Source of the DNA: Cyanophora paradoxa
Lineage: Eukaryota; Glaucocystophyceae; Cyanophorales; Cyanophoraceae
Assembly (NCBI GenBank): GCA_004431415.1
Contig: QPMI01000483.1
Span: 328,556 to 392,555, forward strand
Direction of reading: 5' to 3'
DNA: 64,000 bases
Below are positions 1 through 12,100 of the stretch, piece by piece. Under the pieces are notes generated by a model that searched no databases, was not told the origin of the DNA, and saw only the letters and a list, made by a program, of their open reading frames with translations. Each line of letters opens with the position of its first letter. The first letter of the stretch is position 1. The position numbers and the translations under genes were made by a program.

Positions 1-3000
1 TCCGAACACCCATGCACAGAGATCTCCAGCTCCTTCACTGAGCGAGTGGGTGGCAACTTGCGGCCAGCCTCCTCCGGAGTTACTGCTCGCTTCGGCTTTG
101 TGACAAGTGGAGCAGGAGGCGCGAAGGGGTCCTTTCGTGTTTCCTCAAAGACCTTCAGAGAAGACGCAATGGGGTGTCTCAAACGCATAGAGAAATGCAC
201 AGTGCCAAGGACAACATTCTGTCGGAACAAGGAGTGAGATTCCATCCTGAAAACCCGCAGAAAACAACACTCACCCGGTCAGAAACGCTGAGTACATTGG
301 CTGTTGCGTGCTTCTTCCCACCTGCCTCGAGCAGGTCTGACAAATTGATCTCGCTTTGGCCGATGCGTTCGAAATCAAGGCCATTGGCCTGGTGAAGCTC
401 CAGCAGCATGCGCTGGCTGGACAGGAACTGAAGGAAGAACTCGTCAACAACAACGACATACCTGCGAGTGGCATTAGAACATAAAAGTGATGCTAGCCGG
501 ATGCTCGCACTGGGAAGCAAAGCTGTAGATCGGGCTGAGGCCAGGAATAACAGGTGTGGCCTGTGTCTCATGCTCATAGAAGTCCCAAGTGAAGAATGTG
601 CTGACAGATTCATCCTCAAACACATTCCTGTCGAACATGGCATCCTCGAGGACAATCTCAACCATGTTCTCGCCCTCCTTGAGATCCGGATCAAAGTCAG
701 GCTCCCCAGCGGAAGGCTCTGAGCGACCTGCCCAAAATTCGAATGCCTCGCATTCAAGTTGGAAAGGAAAAAGAGAGAGCCACAAACCACGCTGGGCTTT
801 AGCAATGCGGTAAGCAATGTCGCGGTTCTGAATCTCCAGCTTCCGGATCCTGTCAGAGCGAGCATCGAGAAGCCGGGCCTGCTCTTCCAACTTCTTCTCA
901 TACTCCCGCCTCACCAGGTCCACCTGTAAAAACGGTGACTGTTTGCCATGACGACTTTTTACGATAGAGGCTCACCTGGTTCGTCGTGTGTTCCTTCTCC
1001 CCAGATAGATCCTTATTGATGGTCTCTTGCAGCTTGAGAAGATGCTTGTACTTTTCGAGCTCTTGAAGCAGCTCAGCATTCGCCAGACGAAGAGAGCTGA
1101 TTTCCTTGCGCATAGCGAGTGCATCATGGTCCACCTCCTGCGAAAGCACCAGGATCGAAATCGGCCAAAAGAAAAAAGCTCCGAACCCTGCTTTAAAAGC
1201 TCTAGGGTCTACGCTATAAAGGGACGGAAGAAACTCTGATTGAATTCAGCCTCCAGCGTTCTGTACCTTCTCAATGTCGAAACTGATCTTGCCCTCTCCA
1301 ACCAGTGCCAAAGCCTTTTCAAGCTGTACCAAGTCGATGCCACTGTCAGAGCTGAAGATTTGAATTCTCCTTGCGAGAGCCTCCCGTTCCTTCTGCTCCT
1401 TGTAAAGCAGCTTCTGGGCCTCCTCGCTCGTCTTCCGCAGGTTCTCATTCTCGCCTACAGTCAAATCAACGTATGTTTAAACTCGATTACATTACATGGC
1501 TCACTCGAAAGTGCTTGAATACGAGCCTCCAGGGCAGAGTTGTTATCCTTTAACTTCTTGGCAACACTCTCCTGTGTTGAAAGCTGCTGTTGCAGAGCTT
1601 GCACCGTCCTTTCATAATCCCGGAGCTACAGTAGCATAAGTCATGACTTGGATGCCAAAAAAAGGAAGAGCAAAATACCTTGTTCCTAACTTCAGTGAGC
1701 TGAGGGACCGACATCTGCTTCGTCATGAACTTCATATTTTCGTCCACAAGCTTCCGGTTCTCGTTCCTGAGGTCTTCGATGATCACTTTCAGCTGTTGGC
1801 GATTCAGCCTCTTGCGGAAAAACGTTTCTGAAAAGACAACACACGTCCTGCTGCACGCCCTCGCCTAGACGAGCAACTTCGAGGTCATGCTCCAGCTGGA
1901 GGTTTTTCCGCCTTTCCTGCACGTTTGCACGTTTTCTTAAGCAGAGCGGGCGAGCAGCCACTCAGTTCCGGAATGGACCTCTTTAAGCTGCTTGTTTAGC
2001 TCCTCATATTTGACCAGAACCTGCTCGTGATTTTCCTTCACAGCCCTGAAAGCGGCCTCCACTTGAGTGTACTGAGACTGGAGAAGGTTGAGCTTTGAGC
2101 CCTTTTCACGAAGCTCTTGTCGGAGAGATGCATATTCCACATCTTCAGAGCCGTCGATCCTGAGCGAAAAGCTGAGTTTGAGATCAATGAAGAAATCGCG
2201 TCAAGACGTACTGGCCCGGCCTGGCCCGAAGCACAGTGTTCTCGGATCGCAGTTTGGAGAGCTCTCCTTCTGCCTCGACCAGCCGCTGCCGGAGCATGCC
2301 AACAAGGACGTTCCTATTTTGTGAGGCATCAGATTAAATTTTGAGAACCAAGCGGGAAAGCATCAGCGAACAGTTTGTCGTCCGTGGGCAACGGATTCGA
2401 AGACCTGAGTCGTGGATTTTCAGCAATCGAAACCTCGACAAGGGTTGCGAACGCACGAAGCATGCTCCTCGATATGCGACTGATTTATGTCATTAACAGA
2501 GCGTGAAGTCTTAGGGGCCGCCTGGCCCTCCGATATCTGGTGGATGAGCGAGCCCACGCTGCATGGCCGTCATTGAAGCCTTTCGAGTCCCACGGGATTG
2601 TGGTGCGCACTCTGCGTAGCCTCCTCCGGACCGCAGCACGAGCTGCCGACGGGCAGGGACCTTGGGCTGCACATTTGCGTACCGCGAAGACTTCGTTTTC
2701 GCGGACTGGGCTGCCAGTAGCTGCGCTTCCCCTGAGCTCAGACGATACGTTCCGACACATGCGCTTCACCTTGATAGCCATTTTGTCTTTCTGCTTCTTG
2801 GCGGCCGCGAGCTGCTGACGTAGCTCGTCGATGAGAGCTGGAACCGCGTCAGAACACGGCCCAGATGCGGCGGCGGGTTTCCGCACCCTCAGCTTCTATC
2901 TCCTTACGTCCCCGCGCGCTGGCAGGAGCGCCCTTAGGCGCGTTCTCCTTGTCGCGCTTCGACACGTCCGCCGTGATGCGGATCAGCTGCTTGCGGGGTT

Positions 3001-3201
3001 AGCTAACGAGCATACGCCGACGCGGATGCTTACCTGAGTGGCCATGCGCTTTGTCTTGCTCTCTAGGTCTGTGTTGGCACGCTTAAGCTGCTCATTCTCC
3101 TCGCGGATGCGCTCCAGCCTATCCGCTAGCTCGGCTTCGTTGACCATGGCTGCGGGGCTGCTCTGAGTGTTGCGTTGAGATGTGACCACTTTGAATAGCA
3201 A
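1..3201 (-). CDS. RPGRIP1L: RPGRIP1L-like ciliary transition-zone protein (3' end outside window)
   Basis: Multi-exon gene read right to left. The first exon ends in a coiled-coil start with the motif KRMATQ (about 3035-3052), then a donor GTAAGC. Coiled-coil exons follow, each bounded by clear acceptors. The hallmark is the end: the pair LLDARSDRIRKLE and DIAYRI (about 872-806), then a C2 domain beginning GENMVEIVLEDAMF (about 677) and continuing through FFTWDFYEHETQATPV to a strand near 470-290 (FFLQFLSSQRMLLELHQ). This order of N-terminal KRMAT coil, LLD.R..RI.KLE and C2 matches vertebrate RPGRIP1/RPGRIP1L, which anchors the NPHP/MKS transition zone at the ciliary base. A second C2 seems to begin near the window edge (SVKELEISVHGCS). 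The start could be at 3201 or at the internal Met at 3147. The family assignment is strong; the exon list is not exhaustive. Confidence 0.85.
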
Positions 3202-3669
3202 GCTGACACTCCCCCGGCTCAGCTGGGCTGGATCTCACAGCTCGCGCCACTAGGTCGCGCCGTTCAGAAGGAGCCTCTCCACGCTGGCTCGCTCTTGAAT
3301 GAGCTTACCCTGCTGTCAGCGCACCGCACTGTGCGCTATCGTATCCCGCAGGCCTGCGGGTGGAAGCGGCCGGCCTGTTCAAACAAAGGTCATGTACCCC
3401 TCGAAAAACCGCCCCCACCGCCGATTCCGGGTTCTGCTCCCGCAGCGCTAGCGCGCGCTACGTGCCCCGGTGATGAATTCGAAGTTACCTGCTTGCTGCG
3501 CTTCTAGATCTCGCTCCCGGGCGCTGCGACGTGTCAATTTCGCGCTAACACCCGCACCGCATTTGCGCCAGGCGCCAGACTCAGAGACACTGTGACCTTT
3601 GAAACATAATGCAAACACGCGCGCAAAGGAAGAGGCAAGTTTCCTAATCTAGAGTGTTAGGGCTGGTGC
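3202..3669. other. intergenic, RPGRIP1L 5' flank to palindrome edge
   Basis: No exon-like segment was recognised. It contains the putative promoter/5' UTR of the RPGRIP1L-like gene and the 3' flank of the left palindrome gene. No TATA box is evident. Confidence 0.5.
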
Positions 3670-6600
3670 GCCCGCTGGCCTAGCAGCCGTAGGAGATGGT
3701 GAAGACGGAGGAGTAGAGGTTGGGCCCGGAGCGGCCGCCGCAGGTGGTGGAGGCGGTGGTGAGGCCGCAGGGCCAGTCGCAGCTGGTGGCGTTGGCGGCC
3801 CAGGTGAAGGTGTCGGAGAGCTGGTAGGCGATCTGGTTGAGGGAAATGTGGAAGCGGGCGACGCCGCGCTGGCGGGCCGCCTGCGCCGCGAACTGCAGCG
3901 CCTCCATGCGCGAGCCCGAGGGGTCCGAGTAGAGGGCGTCCCCCACCGAGGCCTTCACCGCGTCCGCGAAGGGGACGCAGCCCGAGTAGGTGGCGTTGGC
4001 GCAGAGGCCGGCGAGCGCCCCGGACCACGAGCTCGAGGGGGCGATCGCCCCGAACGCCGGGCCCAGGTCCTCCTTCACCGACAGCGTCGTGTTCGAGAAG
4101 GTGTGCAGCTCGCACCCGTACGCGTTCGGGTCCTCGGCGGGCGCAGGCTGCAGGCCGTGCGGTTGAAGGAGCACGGGATGAAGGCGCCGGCGGCGGCGTC
4201 AAAGGCGCAGGAGACGTCGGACCAGAGGCTCGAGTAGACGCCCGAGGAGTAGGACTGGCAGCGGAGGAGGGCGAGGGTGTAGGGTACGGGTTGTAGCTGT
4301 AGTTGCCGATCGCCTGGTCGATGGTGTCGCGCAGGAGGAGGCCGCCCTCGGAGGCGGACTGCTCCGTCTGCCAGCGGTACGGGCAGACCTCGCCGGCGAG
4401 TGTTTTGTAAAGAGAGTAGCCGACGGAGACGCCGGTCGTCGCCGAGTCGACGGCGACGTCGACGTTGATGGAGCCGGAGGTGAGGGGCGAGAGGTCCGGC
4501 ACGACCACCACGATGCGCGTCCGGTTCACCGAGATGACCACCGCTTCGAGCACGTCGAGCACCGGGATGTTGCCGATGTTCACCGTCCGGATGTCTGCCA
4601 CGCCGCCCGTCGTCATGTTGTTCCCGTAGAGGGTCACCACGTTGCCGCCCCGCAGCGGGCCCTCCTTCGGCACCACCGAGTCGATGTAGTACGAAACGGC
4701 CTGGTCGTAGAAGGCCTTGAAGCCCGTGTCGGTGCCGGCCTTGGTCGTTTGGGCCCCCGTCACCAGGCGGATGTACATTTTCGGGGACGAGCTCGTCACA
4801 CGGATCGGCAGCACCGTGTACTGCGGGTTCGGCAGCTGCACCAGCTGCAACGCCGACGGGCTGTCGCCGTCGTAGATCTGCATGCAGGCCGCTCGCACCG
4901 TGGGTGCGTGGGGGCGCGGGGCGCGGGGCGGACCGTGAGGGTGCTGCCATCGGCGAGGTCGAGCTTCTCGAGGACGAGCTGGACGCGGAGGACCGTCTGC
5001 ACGTCCGTCGGCACGATCTTGAAGTCGCACTGCGAGTACATGCCGTAGTCGTAGCTCCCGGAGCCGTCCTCGAAGTTCGTGCGCTTCGAGTCCGTGAAGA
5101 CGACGGGGACGCCCCGCTGGCAGAAGCCCGTCGAGTAGCCGAGCTGGAAGCCGGCGCCCTCGTCCGCCGCGTCCGACGTGAAGACGAACGTCAGCGCGCT
5201 CGCCGAGATGATCGCCTCGTAGCTCTGCAGCGAGACGCCGGGGCCGGCAGCGCCGCGAGGCCCGTCGCGACGGCGCCGAGGCCGGTCCCTGCAGGGAGGC
5301 GACGCGGGTCGTCGCGGAGCCGACGAGCGCGGTCGAGTAGATGTCGAGGAAGTCGCCCGAGGAGAGGAAGAAGGAGCCGTTCCGCACGTCCAGGTAGTGG
5401 AACGAAATGTAGAACTGCTTCGCCGCCGCCGCCACCGGCGCCAGCACCCACGTACAGTACGAGTTGCTCCCGTACTGGCCCGTTGGCGTCGGCACGGTCG
5501 CCCCGGAGCCGGCCGCGTCTGCGCCCGGGCCGCGTTGGCCGGCGCCCTCGGGCCCCCCGCCGCCGGCCGCCGGCCGCGCACCGTTCAGGAGGTTGTGGCC
5601 GCGGGAGGCGAGCAGGTCGATGGCGACGGTGCCGGCGCAGCGCGCGCCCACGCGCGGCAGGTACGTGAAGCCCGAGGCCAGCCGCGCAGCGCCGAACCGC
5701 GTGCTTGTTACCACCACATCCACGACCTGCGCCGCCCGTCGGCAGGGAGCTGGCCCGAGGGGCGCCCGGGCGTCCGGGAGCGCACGCCGGGAGGCAGGTT
5801 GATGGTGGTGGCGTTGCCGGTGCGGGCGACGATGACGGTCGTCGAGAAAGAGTCGACGGAGAGGACGGGCACGCCGCCGAAGGTGACCGTGAGCAGATCC
5901 GCCAGGTCCGCCGCCAGGTTCGTGCCCGTGATCGTCACCGTGTAGTTCCCGTGAAGCGGGCCCCGCGTCGGCTCGACGCGCGTGATTGTCGGGCCCACGT
6001 TGACGGTGAAGACGTTGTTCACCGAGCGGACCAGCCCGTACGAACTCGAGACGAGCAGCACTGCGCCCTGGCCCGCGCCCCGAAGTTCGTCGCATCTCCC
6101 GTCGTCGCGACGACCTCTGTCGGGCCCGCCCTGCCAACCGCTCGGCCAGCGCGGCGCGCGGGCGGCGGGCCGGGCGCACGAGATGATGGTCGCGGGTACG
6201 TTCTTGATGGTCAAAAGCTCGACGTCGGCGAGATTCAAGGCCATCTGAACACCCGTCAGCGTCACCCTGCGTCCTCCCGCCAACGGCCCGTCCGCCGGGG
6301 AGATGCCGGTGATCGAGCTCGACGTCAGGTCTGCGGACGGGGTGTCACGAGCCTGCCCCTGGCTGCGCACCCAGAGCCGCCCTCCGCGCACGGCAGCTGA
6401 CAGTCGTGTACTGGATGGCGTAATCGATACTGCTCCCCGAATTTTCAAGCAGCATCTGCAGCCCCGCGTCACTAGCTGCCGCGCCCCGAACCGTTTGCCG
6501 CTGCGGCGGCGTACATGGAATTCGGAGGCCGCGGTGCCGGTACACTGCTTCTCCGCCACGAGCAGCATCGACATGGCGCCCGTGCCGGTCACTAGTTCAT

Positions 6601-7289
6601 CGTAGGAACCCACTCTGCGCTGGGTCAGGAAGCGCGGAAGTACGCGACGGGTAGCACGCGTACGACGTCGACGGCAAACTGCCCCACTTGCCGTAGAGCT
6701 TCACGTTCGAGCTGAGGCCCGTTCCTAGGGGGGCGGTGGAAGACAGCTGGACCAGCACGACGGATCCTGCAGGTTACCAGCATTGAGACAAACAGCGCAC
6801 GCGGGAAGCACGGGCGCACCAACAGGGATTGACGCGGTTACAAAGGCTGCAGACCCTGTTCCGAGACTGCTACCTGACTGTGTGGCTGGAGCCAAGGTTA
6901 TCGCTGCAGTACGAATGTGAGTGTACGCCGCCCGTGCGAGAGCATACGCGGACCAGCACAGGAGGAGCAAAAGATGCTCAACGAAGCCGCCAGCAGAGCC
7001 GCCCGCAGGAGGCGCTGCCTGCCAGCTCGGCACCGCCCCATCGGCGCCCCGCTGTAGCTGGACGGGGACGTCCGCCCACTAAGAAACGATCCAAAGGCGC
7101 TTGATACTCCGGAGTGCACGCTCGCTCCGCCCAGACACGTGGCCGGGACCCTCCTCGAGCAAACGCGAGCTACGGTTCGATGATCCGCGATAAGGCTCAG
7201 CACCGCAAGAAGGACTTCACCAAGAGTCCAGGTGTGCTGCCTTGCTGGGCTGGCTCCGAAACTGGAGGGCGGCCGGGGTACAATAGCCC
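3670..7289 (-). repeat. left arm of a large inverted repeat
   Basis: This 3,620-bp arm is the reverse complement of 9171-12805, at about 99 percent identity by eye. The outer edge is where GCTAGGCCAGCGGGC stops matching; the inner edge is where GTACAATAGCCC stops matching. The 15-bp length difference is fully accounted for by one 7-bp difference near 7266 and eight one-base G/C-run differences, all shorter in this arm. Confidence 0.95.
3680..7041 (-). pseudogene. left copy of IPT/TIG-CUB secreted protein, frameshifted
   Basis: Inverted duplicate of the intact gene at 9427-12795. It has the same signal-peptide exon (start ATG at 7041-7039), introns and stop codon. Compared with the right copy, five single bases are missing from coding G/C runs, near 6083, 5285, 5236, 4284 and 4133, so the frame is lost repeatedly. 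Three more one-base losses lie outside coding exons (near 7277, 5537 and 5527). There are also a few substitutions, for example near 6651. Because all eight changes go the same way and sit in homopolymers, this may be a sequencing-consensus artefact rather than a true pseudogene. If real, the encoded protein would be truncated after the first IPT domains. Confidence 0.7.
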
Positions 7290-7494
7290 CGCCGTAATTT
7301 CAAGACCTAGACCGTCGGACCTACGTACAGCTCGAGAAGTAGAACTACCTAGGCCTATAGCTAGAGATATCGATTAGAGCTAGAATACTAATGCATGTGC
7401 ATGTCCTCGTTACGCTCATCACAAGTTTAATGATGATTGCAAAAAAAAAAACTGCTTCTATTCTAAGAAACAAAAGGTAGGACGGCTTCATAAA

Positions 7495-9055
7495 CTAAGA
7501 TACACGATAATCAGGTCGAAATTGGAGGCCAATGCAGATACACGTTGCATTTCCAAAAAAACCAAATTCCCTGAGCTCCCCAACCAGCTCCACAGCAGCT
7601 GAATACGAGTCGAACTTCGAGCACTGCATCTGACAGTTATAATAAAAGAACTGTACCATATCGTGAGGTAATTTGTTTCGCACCCGCGTGCCGTGCTCCT
7701 GTGTTCCTGGTACAGGCTGGGTGGTGGAGGCAATGCGTTTAGCAAGATAGTTGGCGTCGTCATTGCGACGGAACTTGAAGAATTCTGGTGAGAGAGGTGT
7801 TAGTTCATCCTAAAATGAGGCCCAAGTACTCAAGAGGAGAGACCTCGTGTTGCAACCATCAGAAATTGGTGTCCCTCATGCAGGCTGATGCATGAGAGTT
7901 CAGGCTCCTGTTCAGTTGTCAGAGCGCCAGGGATATGAAAGAGATCCATAATCGCTTGTGACAAGATGTGCACGCTCACACAGACTACTCCACTCTGCTT
8001 CAGAAGGAGGTTTCCAATCGTCCGGCTAAGCACAAGTCCACAATAATATGGGGCTGTAATAAATTAGTTCAATCAATCGACACTCAACGAGCTGGGACTT
8101 GCAGACCGGTTGCAAAGACGTAATTGTCGTTGCATTGTCCACCACTTCTCTCGATTCTACTCCTCTCATCATCACGATCCGGAAGAACATGTGACTGAGC
8201 GACGAAGTTCCCCTTCACGTCACTTTGATGCTCGACGCACGCATCATTTTTTCCCTCAATGCCTAGCAGCGCTCTTGAGCCTCCAACATTTGCAACGAAG
8301 ACTTGATGTCCTCGGAATACCAGCAGCAAAGCTGGACTGGTGTCAAACTCTTGGCTTGTCACAATTCTATTATGAATTTACAGAATTCGAAACACCACTC
8401 ACCGGACGTCCCACTGTTGTCCAGGCTACCAGAAGGCATACTCTGAATGAGTTGCTCTTCAACCTTTGCATATGCTGAGACAATCGCGCCACTTGGATCA
8501 TCGGCCTCCCAGAATAATTTAGAGTTCAGCAAAATCTGTGGAAGATGTTGAGCAACGAAATCCGCAATCTCGGATCCGTTGTCTGTAGGGCGCAATTGTC
8601 TCAGACAGATCCAAAACACCCTCAAACATTAGCAGCGTACCTCCGTGTCCGTGGCACAGCACGACCATTCCAGGCCCAGCCAAAACAGCGGTGCTGTCTC
8701 TATTCGTACTCATAGATCCCTTGTCGCTGCAAACGCCGATCTGCAGCCTGGGCCTTTCGCGGAACATTCGCCGAAAGCTCCCTCCGAAAAACAGGCTGTG
8801 CCTGTCAACCTCGTTGGGACCAGAGCCCCACTCAGCGCAGCAGCGCTCCATCCAGAGCGCCTCGTCGCTTGCGAGGAGGCGCCACGAGCAGCACACACCG
8901 GCGGCGCGCGCGAGCGACCTTTCGTTTTCGCGGCTTGTCAGTGCAAGACTCTCGTCGCATCCACCGCAGGGACAGCGTACCGCGCATCCAGGTTGCGGAA
9001 TATCTTAAGCCAGAGAGGATCAGGGAGAGCGTATGCATGGCCCGCCATCGACATG
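7495..9055 (-). CDS. F-box protein fused to a degenerate PP2C (pseudophosphatase) domain
   Basis: Exon 1 (ATG at 9055) reads LPDPLWLKIFRNLDAR and, after an intron ending GAAAG, SLARAAGVCCSWRLLASDEALW. That is a textbook F-box, which binds Skp1 in SCF ubiquitin ligases. The chain then enters a PP2C fold: KGSMSTNRDS, CHGHGDNGSEIADFV, VFVANVGGSRALLG (about 8290-8260), LSRTIGN, FLMVATRE (about 7845) and FGNATCICIGL (about 7550). In active PP2C these are NxD, DGHG, GDSRA, SRxxGD, ASDG and DN. Three of the four metal-binding Asp positions are replaced: Cys at 8654-8656, Arg at 7845-7847 and Gly at 7552-7554. It is therefore probably a catalytically dead phosphatase fold used for binding. The gene is single copy, sits in the palindrome spacer, and is divergent from the right-arm gene. 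The introns are short and include one with ACTAAC near its acceptor. Confidence 0.75.
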
Positions 9056-9170
9056 GGCGGCTGCTCTCCGGCCGCGCGCTCTCAAACGAGGCGGAAGAAG
9101 CGTGTGCAAACCGCCCGAAGTATTCTTTTGCTGCGTACGTTCGTGCCACCAGCCAGCGCCACAGCCAGCC

Positions 9171-12100
9171 GGGCTATTGTACCCCCGGCCGCCCTCCAGA
9201 CTCCAGTTTCGGAGCCAGCCCAGCAAGGCAGCACACCTGGACTCTTGGTGAAGTCCTTCTTGCGGTGCTGAGCCTTATCGCGGATCATCGAACCGTAGCT
9301 CGCGTTTGCTCGAGGAGGGTCCCGGCCACGTGTCTGGGCGGAGCGAGCGTGCACTCCGGAGTATCAAGCGCCTTTGGATCGTTTCTTAGTGGGCGGACGT
9401 CCCCGTCCAGCTACAGCGGGGCGCCGATGGGGCGGTGCCGAGCTGGCGGGCAGCGCCTCCTGCGGGCGGCTCTGCTGGCGGCTTCGTTGAGCATCTTTTG
9501 CTCCTCCTGTGCTGGTCCGCGTATGCTCTTGCACGGGCGGCGTACACTCACATTCGTACTGCAGCGATAACCTTGGCTCCAGCCACACAGTCGGGTAGCA
9601 GTCTCGGAACAGGGTCTGCAGCCTTTGTAACCGCGTCAATCCCTGTTGGTGCGCCCGTGCTTCCCGCGTGCGCTGTTTGTCTCAATGCTGGTAACCTGCA
9701 GGATCCGTCGTGCTGGTCCAGCTGTCTTCCACCGCCCCCCTAGGAACGGGCCTCAGCTCGAACGTGAAGCTCTACGGCAAGTGGGGCAGTTTGCCGTCGA
9801 CGTCGTACGCGTGCCACCCGTCGCGTACTGCCGCGCTTCCTGACCCAGCGCAGAGTGGGTTCCTACGATGAACTAGTGACCGGCACGGGCGCCATGTCGA
9901 TGCTGCTCGTGGCGGAGAAGCAGTGTACCGGCACCGCGGCCTCCGAATTCCATGTACGCCGCCGCAGCGGCAAACGGTTCGGGGCGCGGCAGCTAGTGAC
10001 GCGGGGCTGCAGATGCTGCTTGAAAATTCGGGGAGCAGTATCGATTACGCCATCCAGTACACGACTGTCAGCTGCCGTGCGCGGAGGGCGGCTCTGGGTG
10101 CGCAGCCAGGGGCAGGCTCGTGACACCCCGTCCGCAGACCTGACGTCGAGCTCGATCACCGGCATCTCCCCGGCGGACGGGCCGTTGGCGGGAGGACGCA
10201 GGGTGACGCTGACGGGTGTTCAGATGGCCTTGAATCTCGCCGACGTCGAGCTTTTGACCATCAAGAACGTACCCGCGACCATCATCTCGTGCGCCCGGCC
10301 CGCCGCCCGCGCGCCGCGCTGGCCGAGCGGTTGGCAGGGCGGGCCCGACAGAGGTCGTCGCGACGACGGGAGATGCGACGAACTTCGGGGGCGCGGGCCA
10401 GGGCGCAGTGCTGCTCGTCTCGAGTTCGTACGGGCTGGTCCGCTCGGTGAACAACGTCTTCACCGTCAACGTGGGCCCGACAATCACGCGCGTCGAGCCG
10501 ACGCGGGGCCCGCTTCACGGGAACTACACGGTGACGATCACGGGCACGAACCTGGCGGCGGACCTGGCGGATCTGCTCACGGTCACCTTCGGCGGCGTGC
10601 CCGTCCTCTCCGTCGACTCTTTCTCGACGACCGTCATCGTCGCCCGCACCGGCAACGCCACCACCATCAACCTGCCTCCCGGCGTGCGCTCCCGGACGCC
10701 CGGGCGCCCCTCGGGCCAGCTCCCTGCCGACGGGCGGCGCAGGTCGTGGATGTGGTGGTAACAAGCACGCGGTTCGGCGCTGCGCGGCTGGCCTCGGGCT
10801 TCACGTACCTGCCGCGCGTGGGCGCGCGCTGCGCCGGCACCGTCGCCATCGACCTGCTCGCCTCCCGCGGCCACAACCTCCTGAACGGTGCGCGGCCGGC
10901 GGCCGGCGGCGGGGGGCCCGAGGGGCGCCGGCCAACGCGGCCCGGGGCGCAGACGCGGCCGGCTCCGGGGCGACCGTGCCGACGCCAACGGGCCAGTACG
11001 GGAGCAACTCGTACTGTACGTGGGTGCTGGCGCCGGTGGCGGCGGCGGCGAAGCAGTTCTACATTTCGTTCCACTACCTGGACGTGCGGAACGGCTCCTT
11101 CTTCCTCTCCTCGGGCGACTTCCTCGACATCTACTCGACCGCGCTCGTCGGCTCCGCGACGACCCGCGTCGCCTCCCTGCAGGGGACCGGCCTCGGCGCC
11201 GTCGCGACGGGCCTCGCGGCGCTGCCGGCCCCCGGCGTCTCGCTGCAGAGCTACGAGGCGATCATCTCGGCGAGCGCGCTGACGTTCGTCTTCACGTCGG
11301 ACGCGGCGGACGAGGGCGCCGGCTTCCAGCTCGGCTACTCGACGGGCTTCTGCCAGCGGGGCGTCCCCGTCGTCTTCACGGACTCGAAGCGCACGAACTT
11401 CGAGGACGGCTCCGGGAGCTACGACTACGGCATGTACTCGCAGTGCGACTTCAAGATCGTGCCGACGGACGTGCAGACGGTCCTCCGCGTCCAGCTCGTC
11501 CTCGAGAAGCTCGACCTCGCCGATGGCAGCACCCTCACGGTCCGCCCCGCGCCCCGCGCCCCCACGCACCCACGGTGCGAGCGGCCTGCATGCAGATCTA
11601 CGACGGCGACAGCCCGTCGGCGTTGCAGCTGGTGCAGCTGCCGAACCCGCAGTACACGGTGCTGCCGATCCGTGTGACGAGCTCGTCCCCGAAAATGTAC
11701 ATCCGCCTGGTGACGGGGGCCCAAACGACCAAGGCCGGCACCGACACGGGCTTCAAGGCCTTCTACGACCAGGCCGTTTCGTACTACATCGACTCGGTGG
11801 TGCCGAAGGAGGGCCCGCTGCGGGGCGGCAACGTGGTGACCCTCTACGGGAACAACATGACGACGGGCGGCGTGGCAGACATCCGGACGGTGAACATCGG
11901 CAACATCCCGGTGCTCGACGTGCTCGAAGCGGTGGTCATCTCGGTGAACCGGACGCGCATCGTGGTGGTCGTGCCGGACCTCTCGCCCCTCACCTCCGGC
12001 TCCATCAACGTCGACGTCGCCGTCGACTCGGCGACGACCGGCGTCTCCGTCGGCTACTCTCTTTACAAAACACTCGCCGGCGAGGTCTGCCCGTACCGCT

